Shown here in pieces: positions 1-9,089 of a stretch of 64,000 nucleotides of DNA. Below the pieces are notes generated by a model. That model did not search any database. It saw only the letters and a list, made by a program, of their open reading frames with translations, and was not told where the DNA came from. Source of the DNA: Streptomyces sp. Tu 3180 (GTDB lineage: Bacteria > Actinomycetota > Actinomycetes > Streptomycetales > Streptomycetaceae); contig NZ_WOXS01000002.1 of NCBI RefSeq assembly GCF_009852415.1, positions 1,882,501-1,946,500 of the forward strand. The letters are read 5' to 3'. Position numbers and translations under genes: made by a program. The stretch's first letter is position 1, and each line of letters starts with the position of its first letter.

Positions 1-126
1 GGGTGTTTCCCGGCGGTCGGCGGGGCAGTGATGGGGCACTCCCCCTGCGAGGGGGTTGCGGGCGCACCCCCGGGCACGCCGTAAGGTTGGGACGTACGCG
101 AGGACACGTCGGAAGGGAGGCGCTGG

Positions 127-1116
127 GTGATCGAGCTCGAGGGGGTTCCCGAGCTGATCGACCCGGTCATGGTGGCCGCGTTCGAGGGCTGGAACGATGC
201 CGGCGACGCCGCCTCCACCGCGGTCGCGCATCTGGACAGGGAGTGGAAGGGCGAGGTGTTCGCGGCGCTGGACGCCGAGGACTACTACGACTTCCAGGTG
301 AACCGCCCCACGGTGTTCATGGACGGCGGCGTCCGCAGGATCACCTGGCCCACGACACGGCTGTCGGTGGTCCGGATCGGCGGCGAGAAGCCGCGCGATC
401 TGGTGCTGGTCCGCGGCATCGAACCGTCCATGCGGTGGCGCTCGTTCTGCAACGAGCTCCTCGGTTTCGCGCACGAACTCGGCGTGGAACTGGTGGTCAT
501 CCTGGGCGCCCTGCTCGGCGACACCCCGCACACCCGTCCGGTCCCGATCAGCGGGACCACGTCCGACCCGGACCTGGCCCGCCGCATGGACCTGGAGGAG
601 ACCAAGTACGAGGGCCCCACGGGCATCGTCGGCATCCTCCAGGAGGCGTGCACGCACGCCGGTGTCCCGGCCGTGTCCCTGTGGGCGGCGGTCCCGCACT
701 ACGTGTCGCAGCCGCCCAACCCGAAGGCCACCCTGGCCCTCCTCAACCGCCTCGAGGACCTGATCGACGTGCGGATCCCGCTGGGCGAACTGCCCGAGGA
801 CGCGCGTGCCTGGCAGGTGGGCGTGGACCAACTGGCCGCGGAGGACAGCGAGGTCGCCGAGTACGTCCAGACGCTGGAGGAGGCCCGGGACACCGCCGAG
901 CTGCCGGAGGCGTCGGGCGAGGCGATCGCCCGCGAGTTCGAGCGCTACCTGCGGCGCCGTGACGGGGCGTCGGGCCCGCCCGGCGGGCACGCCACGGCCG
1001 ACGGCGGCGACGGCACGCCGTACCTGCGGGACACCCCGGGCGGCCGCACCCGGCCCCCGAAGCCGCCGAAGCCCGACAAGGGCGACGAGGGTGACGACGA
1101 ATCGTCGGAGGACTGA
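127..1116 (+). CDS. PAC2 family protein
   Basis: The 329-residue product has the PAC2 fold signature from its first residues (IELEGVPELIDPVMVAAFEGWNDA-type start, split here as EGWNDAGDAAS at about 20-30). PAC2 proteins are related to proteasome-assembly chaperones, but their bacterial role is unproven. The last 55 residues are a proline/charge-rich tail. The GTG start at 127 follows GGGAGG by 7 nt, which decides it over the longer frame-shifted alternatives. The gene faces mshC across a bidirectional terminator. In actinobacteria PAC2 commonly sits beside mshC, so a link to thiol or protein quality control is only an inference. Confidence 0.9.
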   Translation: MIELEGVPELIDPVMVAAFEGWNDAGDAASTAVAHLDREWKGEVFAALDAEDYYDFQVNRPTVFMDGGVRRITWPTTRLSVVRIGGEKPRDLVLVRGIEPSMRWRSFCNELLGFAHELGVELVVILGALLGDTPHTRPVPISGTTSDPDLARRMDLEETKYEGPTGIVGILQEACTHAGVPAVSLWAAVPHYVSQPPNPKATLALLNRLEDLIDVRIPLGELPEDARAWQVGVDQLAAEDSEVAEYVQTLEEARDTAELPEASGEAIAREFERYLRRRDGASGPPGGHATADGGDGTPYLRDTPGGRTRPPKPPKPDKGDEGDDESSED

Positions 1117-1137
1117 GGAAGACGAGACCGGCGGAAA

Positions 1138-1171
1138 CAGGGGCGCCCCGTCCGAGGACGGGGCGCCCCTG
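1138..1171. terminator. Bidirectional terminator between PAC2 and mshC
   Basis: A perfect 16-bp stem (left arm CAGGGGCGCCCCGTCC, 1138-1153) closes over a 2-nt centre between two convergent genes. It lies 22 nt after the PAC2 stop and 20 nt after the mshC stop on the other strand. There is no T-tract, as usual in Streptomyces. Confidence 0.85.
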
Positions 1172-1190
1172 CCGTGGTCGGCGCGGCCGG

Positions 1191-2420
1191 TTACAGCGCG
1201 ACGCCGAGCAGCGCGTCCACCGCGCGGGAGACGACACCGGGCGCGCCCGTGTCCGTGCCGCCGCTCTGCTCCTGGAGCACGACCCAGCGGTCGACGGCGG
1301 CCAGCGCGGCCGGTGCGTCCAGGTCGCAGGCGAGGGCGTCGCGGATCTCCTCGACCAGCGCCTCGGCGGGCGGGCCGTCGGGGCGGGAGACGGCGGCGCG
1401 CCAGTGGCCGAGGCGGGTCACGGCGTCCTGGAGGACCTGGTCGGTCCACTCCCAGTCGGCGCGGTAGTGGTGGGCGAGCAGCGCCAGCCGGATGGCGGCC
1501 GGGTCGACGCCGTCGCGCCGCAGCGCGGACACGAAGACCAGGTTGCCCTTGGACTTGGACATCTTCTCGCCGTGCAGGGCGACCATGCCGGCGTGGACGT
1601 ACGCCTTGGCCATGGGGTACTCGCCGGTGAGCACCTGGGCGTGGGAGGCGCCCATCTCGTGGTGCGGGAAGACCAGGTCGGAGCCGCCGCCCTGGACGTC
1701 GAAGCCCATGCCGAGGTGGTCGAGGGCGATGGCCACGCACTCGATGTGCCAGCCGGGCCGGCCCCGGCCGAGCGAGCCGCCGTCCCAGCTCGGCTCGCCC
1801 TCGCGGGCGGCCATCCAGAGCATCGGGTCGACCGGGTTCTTCTTGCCCGGACGCTCCGGGTCGCCGCCGCGCTCGGCGGACAGCAGCCGCATGGCGGCGG
1901 CGTCGAGGTTCGAGACCCGGCCGAAGCGCGGGTCGGACTCGACGGAGAAGTAGATGTCGCCCTCGAGCTCGTAGGCCGCGCCGAGGTCGCGCAGCCGCTC
2001 GACGAGCGGGACGATGCCGGGTATGGCCTCCACGGCGCCGATGTAGTGGCGCGGCGGCAGCATCCGCAGGGCGGTCATGTCCTCGCGGAAGAGCGCGGTC
2101 TCCTGCTCCGCGAGGGCGGCCCAGTCGAGACCGTCCCGCTCGGCCCGCTCCAGCAGGGGGTCGTCGACGTCGGTGACGTTCTGGACGTAGTGCACCTGCC
2201 GCTTGGTGTCGAGCCACACGCGCTGCACGAGGTCGAACGCGTTGTAGGTCGCCGCGTGCCCCATGTGGGTGGCGTCGTACGGGGTGATGCCGCAGACGTA
2301 GATGCGGGCGACGGGACCGGGGTCGAGGGTGACCAGGCCCCCGGTCGCGGTGTCGTGGATCCTCAGGTCGCGGCCCTGACCGGGCAGGACGGGGACCTCG
2401 GAAGCGGGCCAGGCATGCAT
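1191..2420 (-). CDS. mshC: Mycothiol ligase MshC (cysteine:glucosaminyl inositol ligase)
   Basis: MshC joins cysteine to 1-D-myo-inosityl-2-amino-2-deoxy-glucopyranoside using ATP, the third committed step of mycothiol synthesis in the cytosol. The 409-aa protein is a cysteinyl-tRNA synthetase relative without the tRNA-binding tail. It shows C43 in VCGITPYD (zinc/cysteine site), the HIGH-type motif HMGH at 52-55 and KMSKS at 286-290. Length fits the family (about 410 aa). A -10-like TAGGCT (2427-2432) ends 6 nt before the ATG, and no Shine-Dalgarno sequence is seen, so the mRNA may be leaderless. Upstream genes run in the same direction and form the conserved actinobacterial neighbourhood. 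Confidence 0.95.
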   Translation of the reverse strand: MHAWPASEVPVLPGQGRDLRIHDTATGGLVTLDPGPVARIYVCGITPYDATHMGHAATYNAFDLVQRVWLDTKRQVHYVQNVTDVDDPLLERAERDGLDWAALAEQETALFREDMTALRMLPPRHYIGAVEAIPGIVPLVERLRDLGAAYELEGDIYFSVESDPRFGRVSNLDAAAMRLLSAERGGDPERPGKKNPVDPMLWMAAREGEPSWDGGSLGRGRPGWHIECVAIALDHLGMGFDVQGGGSDLVFPHHEMGASHAQVLTGEYPMAKAYVHAGMVALHGEKMSKSKGNLVFVSALRRDGVDPAAIRLALLAHHYRADWEWTDQVLQDAVTRLGHWRAAVSRPDGPPAEALVEEIRDALACDLDAPAALAAVDRWVVLQEQSGGTDTGAPGVVSRAVDALLGVAL

Positions 2421-2522
2421 GTCATGAGCCTAACCGGACCGTGGTCCCGTACACGAACCGGAGCAGGTCACAGTGACCGAGAAGGCACTCTTGCGCGCCG
2501 CCGCCCGATGTGCTGCGGCCCG

Positions 2523-3356
2523 TCAGACCGGGGGCCAGGGGATCGCCGGCCACTGCCCGCCGGGCTCCGGGTGGGTGCCGGCGGTGATCAGCGACTCGAC
2601 ACGCGCGCGCGTGGCGTCGATCTCCGCGGGGGTGATCAGGGGGCCCAGCCGGGCGGCGAGCGCGCCGCCGTCCGCGAGGGCCTTCCTGAGGCCCTTGAGG
2701 ACGTCGAGCGCCTCCTCGGTCAGCGGCTCCCCCGCCCAGCCCCACAGCAGGGTGCGCAGCTTGTTCTCGACGTTGAAGGTGACCCCGTGGTCGATGCCGT
2801 ACAGCCGGTCGTCCGCGGCGGGCAGCAGGTGCCCGCCCTTGCGGTCGGCGTTGTTGATCACCGCGTCGAGCACGGCCAGCCGGCGCAGCCGTTCGTCGTC
2901 GGCGTGCACGAGCAGCGCGGTGCGGCCCTCGCCGACCTCCGCGAGGCCGATCGCCTTCCAGCCGGGTTCCGGCTCCTCGCCGTCCACCAGGGCGAGCAGT
3001 TCCGTGCCCGGCGCCGTCTCGATCCACAGCTGGCACATGCCCTCGCCGTACGGGCCGTCGCGCAGCACGGTGGGCGGCACGAGCCCCCAGCCGGTCGCCT
3101 CGGAGACCTCGTACGCGGCGACCTCGCGGCCGGCGAGCGTGCCGTCGGGGAAGTCCCACAGGGGCCGCTCCCCGGCGACCGGTTTGTAGACGCAGGCGGC
3201 CTCACGGCCCTCGTGCGCCACGGTGCAGTACAGCGCCGCGTTCGACGCCTCACGGATGCGTCCGCGCACGGTCAGCTCGCCCTCGGCGAGCAGCACGGCG
3301 GCGGCCGGGTCGGCGGTCGTCACGCTCCGCGGCGGTATCCGTTCTGGCGCGGACAT
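2523..3356 (-). CDS. SCO1664-family protein (PI3/4-kinase-like fold)
   Basis: This 277-aa protein belongs to the actinobacterial SCO1664 family, distantly like lipid or protein kinases of the PI3/4K and HipA type. Kinase-like elements are visible: a catalytic-loop-like VINNADRKGGHLL around residue 190 and a metal-loop-like GIDHGVTFN about 20 residues later. Substrate is unknown. The frame stays open upstream to 3923, but residues before MSAPERIPPRS are the out-of-frame shadow of DUF3090. ATG at 3356 overlaps DUF3090 by 37 nt; a GTG at 3323 gives a 4-nt GTGA overlap and is an equally good start. Translation is probably coupled to DUF3090. Confidence 0.85.
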   Translation of the reverse strand: MSAPERIPPRSVTTADPAAAVLLAEGELTVRGRIREASNAALYCTVAHEGREAACVYKPVAGERPLWDFPDGTLAGREVAAYEVSEATGWGLVPPTVLRDGPYGEGMCQLWIETAPGTELLALVDGEEPEPGWKAIGLAEVGEGRTALLVHADDERLRRLAVLDAVINNADRKGGHLLPAADDRLYGIDHGVTFNVENKLRTLLWGWAGEPLTEEALDVLKGLRKALADGGALAARLGPLITPAEIDATRARVESLITAGTHPEPGGQWPAIPWPPV

Positions 3357-3910
3357 ACGTGTCCTTCCGGGTCGAGCGGGAGGCTGCACAGCGGGCACGG
3401 CGGCCGCCCGGCGTTGACGACGTCGAGGGCGCGCTTGGCGAAGGCCCGGGCCTGCGCGCCGGTGAGCCGGACGCGGAGCATCGGGGGCCCGTTCTCCTCG
3501 TCCTGGAGCAGCCGTTCCTCGGCCTCGGCGAGCTCCTCCTCGGACTCGGCGTCCAGCTCGACGAGGGCCTGGGCCTCGACGATCATGCGCTGCTCCTCGC
3601 CGTCCCAGGCGAGCGCCATGGTGCCGACGCGGAACTCCTCCTCCACGGGGGTGTCCAGCGGGGCGGTGTCGGTGATCTCGGTCGGTGCCATGGCGGGTAC
3701 CGCGGCGCTGCCGCCGCTGCGGCGCACGACCTCGTCGAGCAGTTCGTCCATGCGCTCGGCGAGCGCCGCGACCTGGGTCTTCTCCAGGGCCACGCTGGTC
3801 ACCCGGGAGCCGGCGGAGGCCTGGAGGAAGAACGTACGGCGCCCTGGCAGTCCGACCGTACCGGCCACGAAACGTTCCGGTTGGTCGTAGAGGAACACCT
3901 GACGGGACAC
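3320..3910 (-). CDS. DUF3090 family protein
   Basis: The 196-aa protein starts MSRQVFLYDQPERFVAGTVG and matches the DUF3090 family, which is found beside the SCO1664-type gene and mshC across actinobacteria. Its C-terminus carries a short cysteine cluster (PPCPLCSLPLDPEGHVCPR) suited to binding zinc. The middle has an acidic heptad-like stretch (about 110-130). Function is not known. The GTG start at 3910 has GGAG about 7 nt upstream. The stop overlaps the next gene, so the two products are likely made together. Confidence 0.88.
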   Translation of the reverse strand: MSRQVFLYDQPERFVAGTVGLPGRRTFFLQASAGSRVTSVALEKTQVAALAERMDELLDEVVRRSGGSAAVPAMAPTEITDTAPLDTPVEEEFRVGTMALAWDGEEQRMIVEAQALVELDAESEEELAEAEERLLQDEENGPPMLRVRLTGAQARAFAKRALDVVNAGRPPCPLCSLPLDPEGHVCPRQNGYRRGA

Positions 3911-4000
3911 GTCCTGTCTCCATGGGGTCGTGGGAACGGGCGGCTGTTGGAACAGGGGCGGCGCACTACTGCGACCGCTTCACCCTACTGCGGCCGACGA

Positions 4001-4687
4001 TCACGGTGCGCCCGCGTCACCTCCGACCGTGGCTTCGCCGGCGGGCGGCTCCTCGCGCGGCGCCAGGGACGTGAAGTCGCCGGTGTCGCCGAGGCGGACG
4101 AGAAAGGGGCGCAACCGTGTGTAACGGATCGCGGTGATGGAACACGGTTCGACGGAGATCCGCTGGAAGAGGTCGAGATGAAGTCCGAGTGCGTCCGCGA
4201 CGAGGGACTTGATGATGTCCCCGTGCGAACACATGAGATAGACGGCGTCGGCGCCGTGATCGCGCTCCACGCGCGCGTTCCACTCGCGCACCGCCTCGGC
4301 GGCGCGCGTCTGCATCGCGCGCATGGACTCCCCGCCGGGGAACGCCGCCGCCGACGGGTGCGCCTGCACCACCTCCATCAGGGGTTCGTCCTTGAGTTCG
4401 GCGAGCTTGCGGCCCGACCAGTCGCCGTAGTGGCACTCGCCGATGCGGTCGTCGGTGTGGGCGGTGAGGCCGGGACGGGCGTCCAGCAGCGGCCGGACCG
4501 TCTCCCGGCAGCGCTGGAGCGGGCTGGTGACGATCTCGGCCAGCGGCAGCTCGGCGAGCCGCCCGGGCAGTGCGGCGGCCTGCGCGGCCCCGCGGTCGTC
4601 GAGGGCGACGCCGGGCGTCCAGCCGGCGAGCAGTCCCTCGGTGTTGGCGGTGGAACGTCCGTGCCGGACCAGGAGCAACGTGGGCAT
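4001..4687 (-). CDS. Histidine phosphatase family protein (phosphomutase-like)
   Basis: The 228-aa product opens MPTLLLVRHGRSTAN: the phosphohistidine motif RHG lies at residues 8-10, and the second catalytic histidine is in MCSHGDIIKSL near 155. This places it in the phosphoglycerate-mutase-like superfamily, in the subgroup called MSMEG_4193-type putative phosphomutase that travels with DUF3090 and mshC. The substrate is unknown. An open frame extends to 4819, but only the ATG at 4687 gives a family-like N-terminus. It is 90 nt upstream of DUF3090 on the same strand and probably leads that operon. Confidence 0.88.
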   Translation of the reverse strand: MPTLLLVRHGRSTANTEGLLAGWTPGVALDDRGAAQAAALPGRLAELPLAEIVTSPLQRCRETVRPLLDARPGLTAHTDDRIGECHYGDWSGRKLAELKDEPLMEVVQAHPSAAAFPGGESMRAMQTRAAEAVREWNARVERDHGADAVYLMCSHGDIIKSLVADALGLHLDLFQRISVEPCSITAIRYTRLRPFLVRLGDTGDFTSLAPREEPPAGEATVGGDAGAP

Positions 4688-4749
4688 GCGGCCCAGGGTA
4701 GGCGCACGCGCGCGTGCGGTGTCCGTCATACGAAGGAGGAATGCGCTCC

Positions 4750-5745
4750 GTGATCGTGGACTGTGCCATCTACCGGGAGGGGCACCGGTCGGAGGGGCCC
4801 GAGGACTTCTCCGACGCACTGGCCGAGGCGCGGTCGGCGGGGGGCTTCGTCTGGATCGGGCTGCACGAACCGTCGGAGGACGAGTTCGACCTGGTCGCGC
4901 AGGAGTTCGCCCTGCACCCGCTGGCCGTCGAGGACGCCCTCAAGGCGCACCAGCGGCCCAAGCTGGAGGTGTACGACGACTCGCTGTTCCTGGTCCTCAA
5001 GCCGGTGGGGTACGAACCGGAGAGCGACACCGTCTCCTCCGGCGAGGTCATGATCTTCCTCGGGGACTCCTTCGTGGTGACCGTGCGGCACGGGGAGGAC
5101 GCCCCGCTGGGGGCCGTGCGCAGCCGGCTGGAGCGGGAGCCCGAGCTGCTGGGCAAGGGGCCGACGTCGGTGCTGTACGCGATCGCCGACGCCGTCGTCG
5201 ACCACTACCTGGACGTGGCGACCGAGCTGCAGACCGACCTGGAGGAACTGGAGACGGAGGTCTTCTCCCCCGACAGCGGCGGCTCGCGGCACACCGCCTC
5301 GCGGATCTACAACTTCAAACGGCAGATCCTGGAGTTCCGCCGGGCGACCGGACCGCTGGCGCTGCCGATGTCGCGGCTGGCCGGGGTGGGGACGTCCGGT
5401 GCGCGCGTGCCCTTCGTGGAGGAGAAGGCGCAGCCCTTCTTCCGCGACGTGCACGATCACCTCACGCGCGTCAACGAGTCCGTGGAGGGGCTGGACCGGC
5501 TGGTCTCGGACATCCTCTCGGCGCACCTGGCCCAGATGAGCGTGCGGCAGAACGACGACATGCGGAAGATCTCCTCGTGGGCGGCCATGGCCGCGGTCCC
5601 CACGATGATCGCGGGGGTCTACGGCATGAACTTCGACCACATGCCGGAGCTGCGGTGGGTGTGGTCGTACCCGGCGGTGATCGCGGTGATGGCCGGGCTG
5701 GAGATGCTGCTGTTCCGGCTGTTCAAGCGGCGGGGGTGGCTGTAG
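4750..5745 (+). CDS. corA: CorA-type divalent metal transporter
   Basis: This inner-membrane channel for Mg2+ or Co2+ has a large cytosolic funnel domain and two C-terminal membrane helices. The diagnostic GMN motif (VYGMNFDHMPE) ends the first helix near the C-terminus. Length (331 aa) is normal. Start choice is not trivial: the in-frame ATG at 4741 directly abuts AAGGAGGA (4733-4740), leaving no spacer, whereas GTG at 4750 has a 9-nt spacer and is preferred. It is divergent from the phosphatase gene, with only 62 bp between the two starts. Confidence 0.93.
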   Translation: MIVDCAIYREGHRSEGPEDFSDALAEARSAGGFVWIGLHEPSEDEFDLVAQEFALHPLAVEDALKAHQRPKLEVYDDSLFLVLKPVGYEPESDTVSSGEVMIFLGDSFVVTVRHGEDAPLGAVRSRLEREPELLGKGPTSVLYAIADAVVDHYLDVATELQTDLEELETEVFSPDSGGSRHTASRIYNFKRQILEFRRATGPLALPMSRLAGVGTSGARVPFVEEKAQPFFRDVHDHLTRVNESVEGLDRLVSDILSAHLAQMSVRQNDDMRKISSWAAMAAVPTMIAGVYGMNFDHMPELRWVWSYPAVIAVMAGLEMLLFRLFKRRGWL

Positions 5746-5803
5746 GGGCGGTACGTCCGGCGGGCGGCCGGGCGGGCTCCGGGCGGCGCGTGCGGCGGGC
5801 GGG

Positions 5804-6592
5804 TCAGGCGAACTCCGGGGCGGCGCCCGCGGGGCCGCCGAGCGCGTTGCGGCGTGCGGGCATCCGGAGCGAGACCATGCGGCGCCAGCCGCCCAGGCGT
5901 TCGTACGCGTACACCGCGTGGATGCCCGCCGCGAGGAGCGCCGCCCTGGTCCCGGACCAGCCGAGGACGCGGCCCATGCGGGCCATCACCGCGAGGCTGA
6001 CGTCCCGGTGGACGCGGATCTCCGCGAGCGCGCACTCCCGCAGGGTGCGCTGGATGGCGCGGCCGTGTCCGGCTCGCGCGAAGCGCAGGAGTTCCTCGTG
6101 GCAGTAGGCGAGGTGGTTGTCCTCGTCGTCGGAGATCATCCTGATCGCGCGGCCGAGGGCGGGGTGGCCGGCGAAGTGCTTGCGCAGGAGTTCCATCTGC
6201 TCGGAGGCGCGCTGTTCGGTGACCCTGCTGTGCGCGAGGTAGGTGACGACGTCCTGCACGGTGAGCGGTTCGTCGCGCCTGAGCCGGTCGTGGGTCAGCC
6301 CGATGCCGTGCCGTTCGAGGAGCATCGTGTAGTCGGTCTCGGGCGGGACCGGGACGGGTTCCAGGCCGCGCTTCCTCATCAGGGCGTCGAAGATGCGGCC
6401 GTGCTTGTCCTCGTCGGCGCCGTGCCTGGCGATCTTGGGGGCGAGCGCGCGCTGGGCCTCGGGGACGAGCGCGGCGATGCGGGCGTTCTCCCAGCCGCCC
6501 TGGGACTCGCCGCTCGCGGCGATGGAGCAGAACAGGGCGAAGGACTCGTCGTGGTCGAGGATCTCCTGGAACAGGCTCTTGGCCGAAAGCAT
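5804..6592 (-). CDS. Ferritin-like domain protein
   Basis: The 262-aa, largely helical protein carries carboxylate and histidine pairs typical of di-iron ferritin-like folds: DEDKHGRIF near residue 60 and SDDEDNHLAYCHEELL near 155. The partner and reaction are unknown; storage, oxidase or simple metal binding are all possible. A GTG at 6601 is also in frame, but GGAGAGG (6602-6608) sits against it and is 9 nt from the ATG at 6592, so the shorter form MLSAKSLF is chosen. It stands alone between CorA and the luciferase-like gene. Confidence 0.82.
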   Translation of the reverse strand: MLSAKSLFQEILDHDESFALFCSIAASGESQGGWENARIAALVPEAQRALAPKIARHGADEDKHGRIFDALMRKRGLEPVPVPPETDYTMLLERHGIGLTHDRLRRDEPLTVQDVVTYLAHSRVTEQRASEQMELLRKHFAGHPALGRAIRMISDDEDNHLAYCHEELLRFARAGHGRAIQRTLRECALAEIRVHRDVSLAVMARMGRVLGWSGTRAALLAAGIHAVYAYERLGGWRRMVSLRMPARRNALGGPAGAAPEFA

Positions 6593-6806
6593 GGTGGGCA
6601 CCCTCTCCGCAGGTTTCCGCGGTCCGCCGGTTCCGCACGCTCCGCGCGTTCCGTACGTTCCGCGAAGAACGAGTCAAATGCGGGGGGCGGGGGCGCCGCA
6701 ACAGGGGTGCCGGGCAACTCCGCCGGAAGAGGGACCCGCGGGAGCACCCGGAGGCGTACGCGGGGCGGGCGTAACCCCGGGGGCCGGTCCGCGTTGTGCT
6801 GCGTGA

Positions 6807-6847
6807 CGGCCGTGGCGGGGAGGACCCCCGAGCCCCCGCCACGGCCG
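6807..6847 (-). terminator. Terminator after the LLM oxidoreductase
   Basis: A 14-bp perfect stem (CGGCCGTGGCGGGG, 6807-6820, with 6834-6847) and a 13-nt loop lie 17 nt past the stop codon of the minus-strand oxidoreductase. Confidence 0.75.
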
Positions 6848-6863
6848 CCCGGGGCCCGGCCGG

Positions 6864-7919
6864 CTAGGCGAGACCGGCGCGCTCCAGGGCCTCGGTGCCG
6901 GCGCGGAGGGCCGTGAGGCGCTCCTCGAGCGTGAAGCCGGCCGGGGCGAGGGTGAGGGTGGTGACCCCGGCGGCGGCGTAGGCCTTCATCCGGTCGGCGA
7001 TGCGGTCCACCGAGCCGAGGAGGGTGGTCCGGTCGATCAGGTCGTGCGGGACGGCGGCCGCCGCGCCCTGCTTGTCGCCGGACAGGTACTTGTCCTGGAT
7101 CTCGGCGGCCTCGCGTTCGTACCCCATGCGCCGGGCGAGCTGGTTGTAGAAGTTCTGCTTGCGGCTGCCCATGCCGCCGACGTACAGCGCGGTGTAGGGG
7201 CGGAAGGTGTCGGCGAGCGCGGCGACGTCCTTGTCGTCGCCGACGGCGAGGGGGACGGTGGGGCAGACGTCGAAGCCGTCGAGGGTCTTGCCGGCCTTCT
7301 CGCGGCCGGCCCGCAGGTGCTTGACGGCGGTCTCCTCGAGGTGGTCGGCGGAGGGGAAGATCAGCAGGGCGCCGTCGGCGATCTCGCCGGTCTGCTCGAG
7401 GTTCTTGGGGCCGATCGCGGCGATGTAGAGCGGGATGTGCTCGCGCTGCGGGTGCACGGTGAGCCTGATCGGCTTGCCGGGGCCGCCGGGGAGGGGGAGG
7501 GTCCAGTGCTCGCCCTCGTAGGAGAGGCGTTCGCGGGTCATGGCCTTGCGGACGATCTCCACGTACTCGCGGGTGCGGGCGAGGGGCTTGTCGAACTTGA
7601 CGCCGTACCAGCCCTCCGAGACCTGCGGGCCGGAGACGCCGAGGCCGAGGCGGAAGCGGCCGCCGGAGAGGGAGTCGAGGGTGGCGGCGGTCATCGCGGT
7701 CATCGCGGGCTGGCGGGCGGGGATCTGGAAGATGGCCGAGCCGACGTCGATGCGCTCGGTCCGGGCCGCGACCCAGCTGAGCACGGTGGCGGCGTCGGAG
7801 CCGTAGGCCTCGGCGGCCCAGCAGACCGCGTAACCGAGGCGGTCCGCCTCCTGCGCCACGGCGAGGTTGTCCGCGTCCATTCCGGCACCCCAGTAGCCGA
7901 GGTTGATCCCGAGCTGCAT
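6864..7919 (-). CDS. LLM-class F420-dependent oxidoreductase
   Basis: The 351-aa protein has the luciferase-like TIM-barrel pattern: MQLGINLGYWG start, WAAEAYGSDA near 35, LGLGVSGPQVSEGWYG near 92 and the IYIAAIGPKN-type segment around 170. Members use cofactor F420 (or FMN) to reduce or oxidise small molecules; the substrate here cannot be read. It has a GGGGAG ribosome site and is divergent from the aldo/keto reductase. A TATAGGGT -10-like box near 7962 would give a leader of about 40 nt. Confidence 0.88.
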   Translation of the reverse strand: MQLGINLGYWGAGMDADNLAVAQEADRLGYAVCWAAEAYGSDAATVLSWVAARTERIDVGSAIFQIPARQPAMTAMTAATLDSLSGGRFRLGLGVSGPQVSEGWYGVKFDKPLARTREYVEIVRKAMTRERLSYEGEHWTLPLPGGPGKPIRLTVHPQREHIPLYIAAIGPKNLEQTGEIADGALLIFPSADHLEETAVKHLRAGREKAGKTLDGFDVCPTVPLAVGDDKDVAALADTFRPYTALYVGGMGSRKQNFYNQLARRMGYEREAAEIQDKYLSGDKQGAAAAVPHDLIDRTTLLGSVDRIADRMKAYAAAGVTTLTLAPAGFTLEERLTALRAGTEALERAGLA

Positions 7920-7931
7920 GGCCGTCTCCCC

Positions 7932-7945
7932 TTACCGATCAGTAA
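7932..7945. promoter_or_regulatory. Candidate operator dyad in the LLM gene leader
   Basis: TTACCGATCAGTAA is a 14-bp near-palindrome (12 of 14 positions symmetric) placed 12 nt before the oxidoreductase ATG and downstream of its -10-like box. It has the size of a TetR or MarR half-to-full site. No regulator gene is adjacent. Confidence 0.4.
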
Positions 7946-8102
7946 CGTCGCTTGTGCGCAGACCCTATACCTCCGGTGGCGGGGAGGGGGCGCCCGCTCG
8001 TCCGCCGGTGGGCGGGGGTGCGCGTCCGGCTCCGCCGCACCGCGGAAATCCCTCGTCCACAGGACCCCCTGTTCCGGGCTCCGGCCAGTAATCTCGGCGT
8101 CC

Positions 8103-9089
8103 ATGGAGCAGAGGCATCTCGGCCGTACCGGCCTGCGCGTGTCCCGGATCGGGCTCGGGACCCTGACCTGGGGGCGGGACACCGACGAGCACGACGCCGC
8201 GGACCTCCTGAAGACCTTCTGGGAGGCGGGCGGGACCCTCGTCGACACCGCGGACGTGTACGGCGACGGGGAGGCCGAGTACCTGCTCGGGAGGCTGATG
8301 GACGGGCTGGTGCCGCGCCGGGACCTGGTGATCTCGACGAAGGCCGGGAGCGTGCCGGACCCGGACCGCCGGTTCGACGGCTCGCGCGGGCACCTGCTCT
8401 CCGCGCTGGACGCCTCGCTGGCACGGCTCGGCACCGACTACGTCGACTTGTGGCATGTCCACGCCTATGACACCGGCACCCCGCTGGAGGAGACCCTCCA
8501 GGCCCTCGACATCGCGGTCGGCAGCGGGCGGGTCCGCTATGCCGGCGTGTCCAACTTCTGCGGGTGGCAGCTGGCCAAGGCGGCGACCTGGCAGTTGGCC
8601 TCGCCGGGGGCGCGGGCGCGGCTGGCGAGCACGCAGATGGAGTACTCGCTGCTGCAGCGGGGGGTGGAGCGGGAGGTGCTGCCCGCCGCGATGGACCTGG
8701 GGATCGGGCTGCTGCCGTCCTCGCCGCTCGGACGGGGGGTGCTGACCGGCAAGTACCGGGGCGACGCCACCCCCTCGGACTCGCGCGGCGCCTCGGAGCA
8801 CCTGGCGCCGTTCGTCGCGCCGTATCTCGACGACACGGCGAGCAGGATCGTGGACGCGGTGACGACGGCGGCGGACGGGCTCGCCGTGACCGCGCTGCAG
8901 GTGGCGCTCGCGTGGGTCCGGGACCGGCCCGGTGTGGCCGCCCCCGTCGTCGGCGCGCGCAACGCGCAGCAGCTCACGGCGGCATTGTCAGTGGAGGCGC
9001 TTAGTCTTCCTGACGAGATCTGCCGGGCGCTCGACGACGTGTCGGCGCCCGTGCACCGCTATCCCGATCACGACTGGAGCACGCTGTGA
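8103..9089 (+). CDS. Aldo/keto reductase
   Basis: This 328-aa cytosolic NADPH-dependent reductase has the AKR tetrad visible: D and Y in VDTADVYGDGEAE (about 48-60), K in ISTKAGS (about 82) and H in LWHVHAYD (about 122). SGVSNF-like and LxSSPLGRGVLTGKY segments also fit. The carbonyl substrate is unknown. TAATCT (8089-8094) ends 8 nt before the ATG and no ribosome site is visible, suggesting a leaderless message. Its stop overlaps the next start by 4 nt (GTGA), so translation of the RecD2-like gene is coupled to it. Confidence 0.9.
   Translation: MEQRHLGRTGLRVSRIGLGTLTWGRDTDEHDAADLLKTFWEAGGTLVDTADVYGDGEAEYLLGRLMDGLVPRRDLVISTKAGSVPDPDRRFDGSRGHLLSALDASLARLGTDYVDLWHVHAYDTGTPLEETLQALDIAVGSGRVRYAGVSNFCGWQLAKAATWQLASPGARARLASTQMEYSLLQRGVEREVLPAAMDLGIGLLPSSPLGRGVLTGKYRGDATPSDSRGASEHLAPFVAPYLDDTASRIVDAVTTAADGLAVTALQVALAWVRDRPGVAAPVVGARNAQQLTAALSVEALSLPDEICRALDDVSAPVHRYPDHDWSTL

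Noticed and set aside
1404..3890. Plus-strand open frame of 828 codons opposite mshC and its neighbours
   Set aside because: It is the antisense shadow of real minus-strand genes with clear families; its product is low-complexity and matches nothing.
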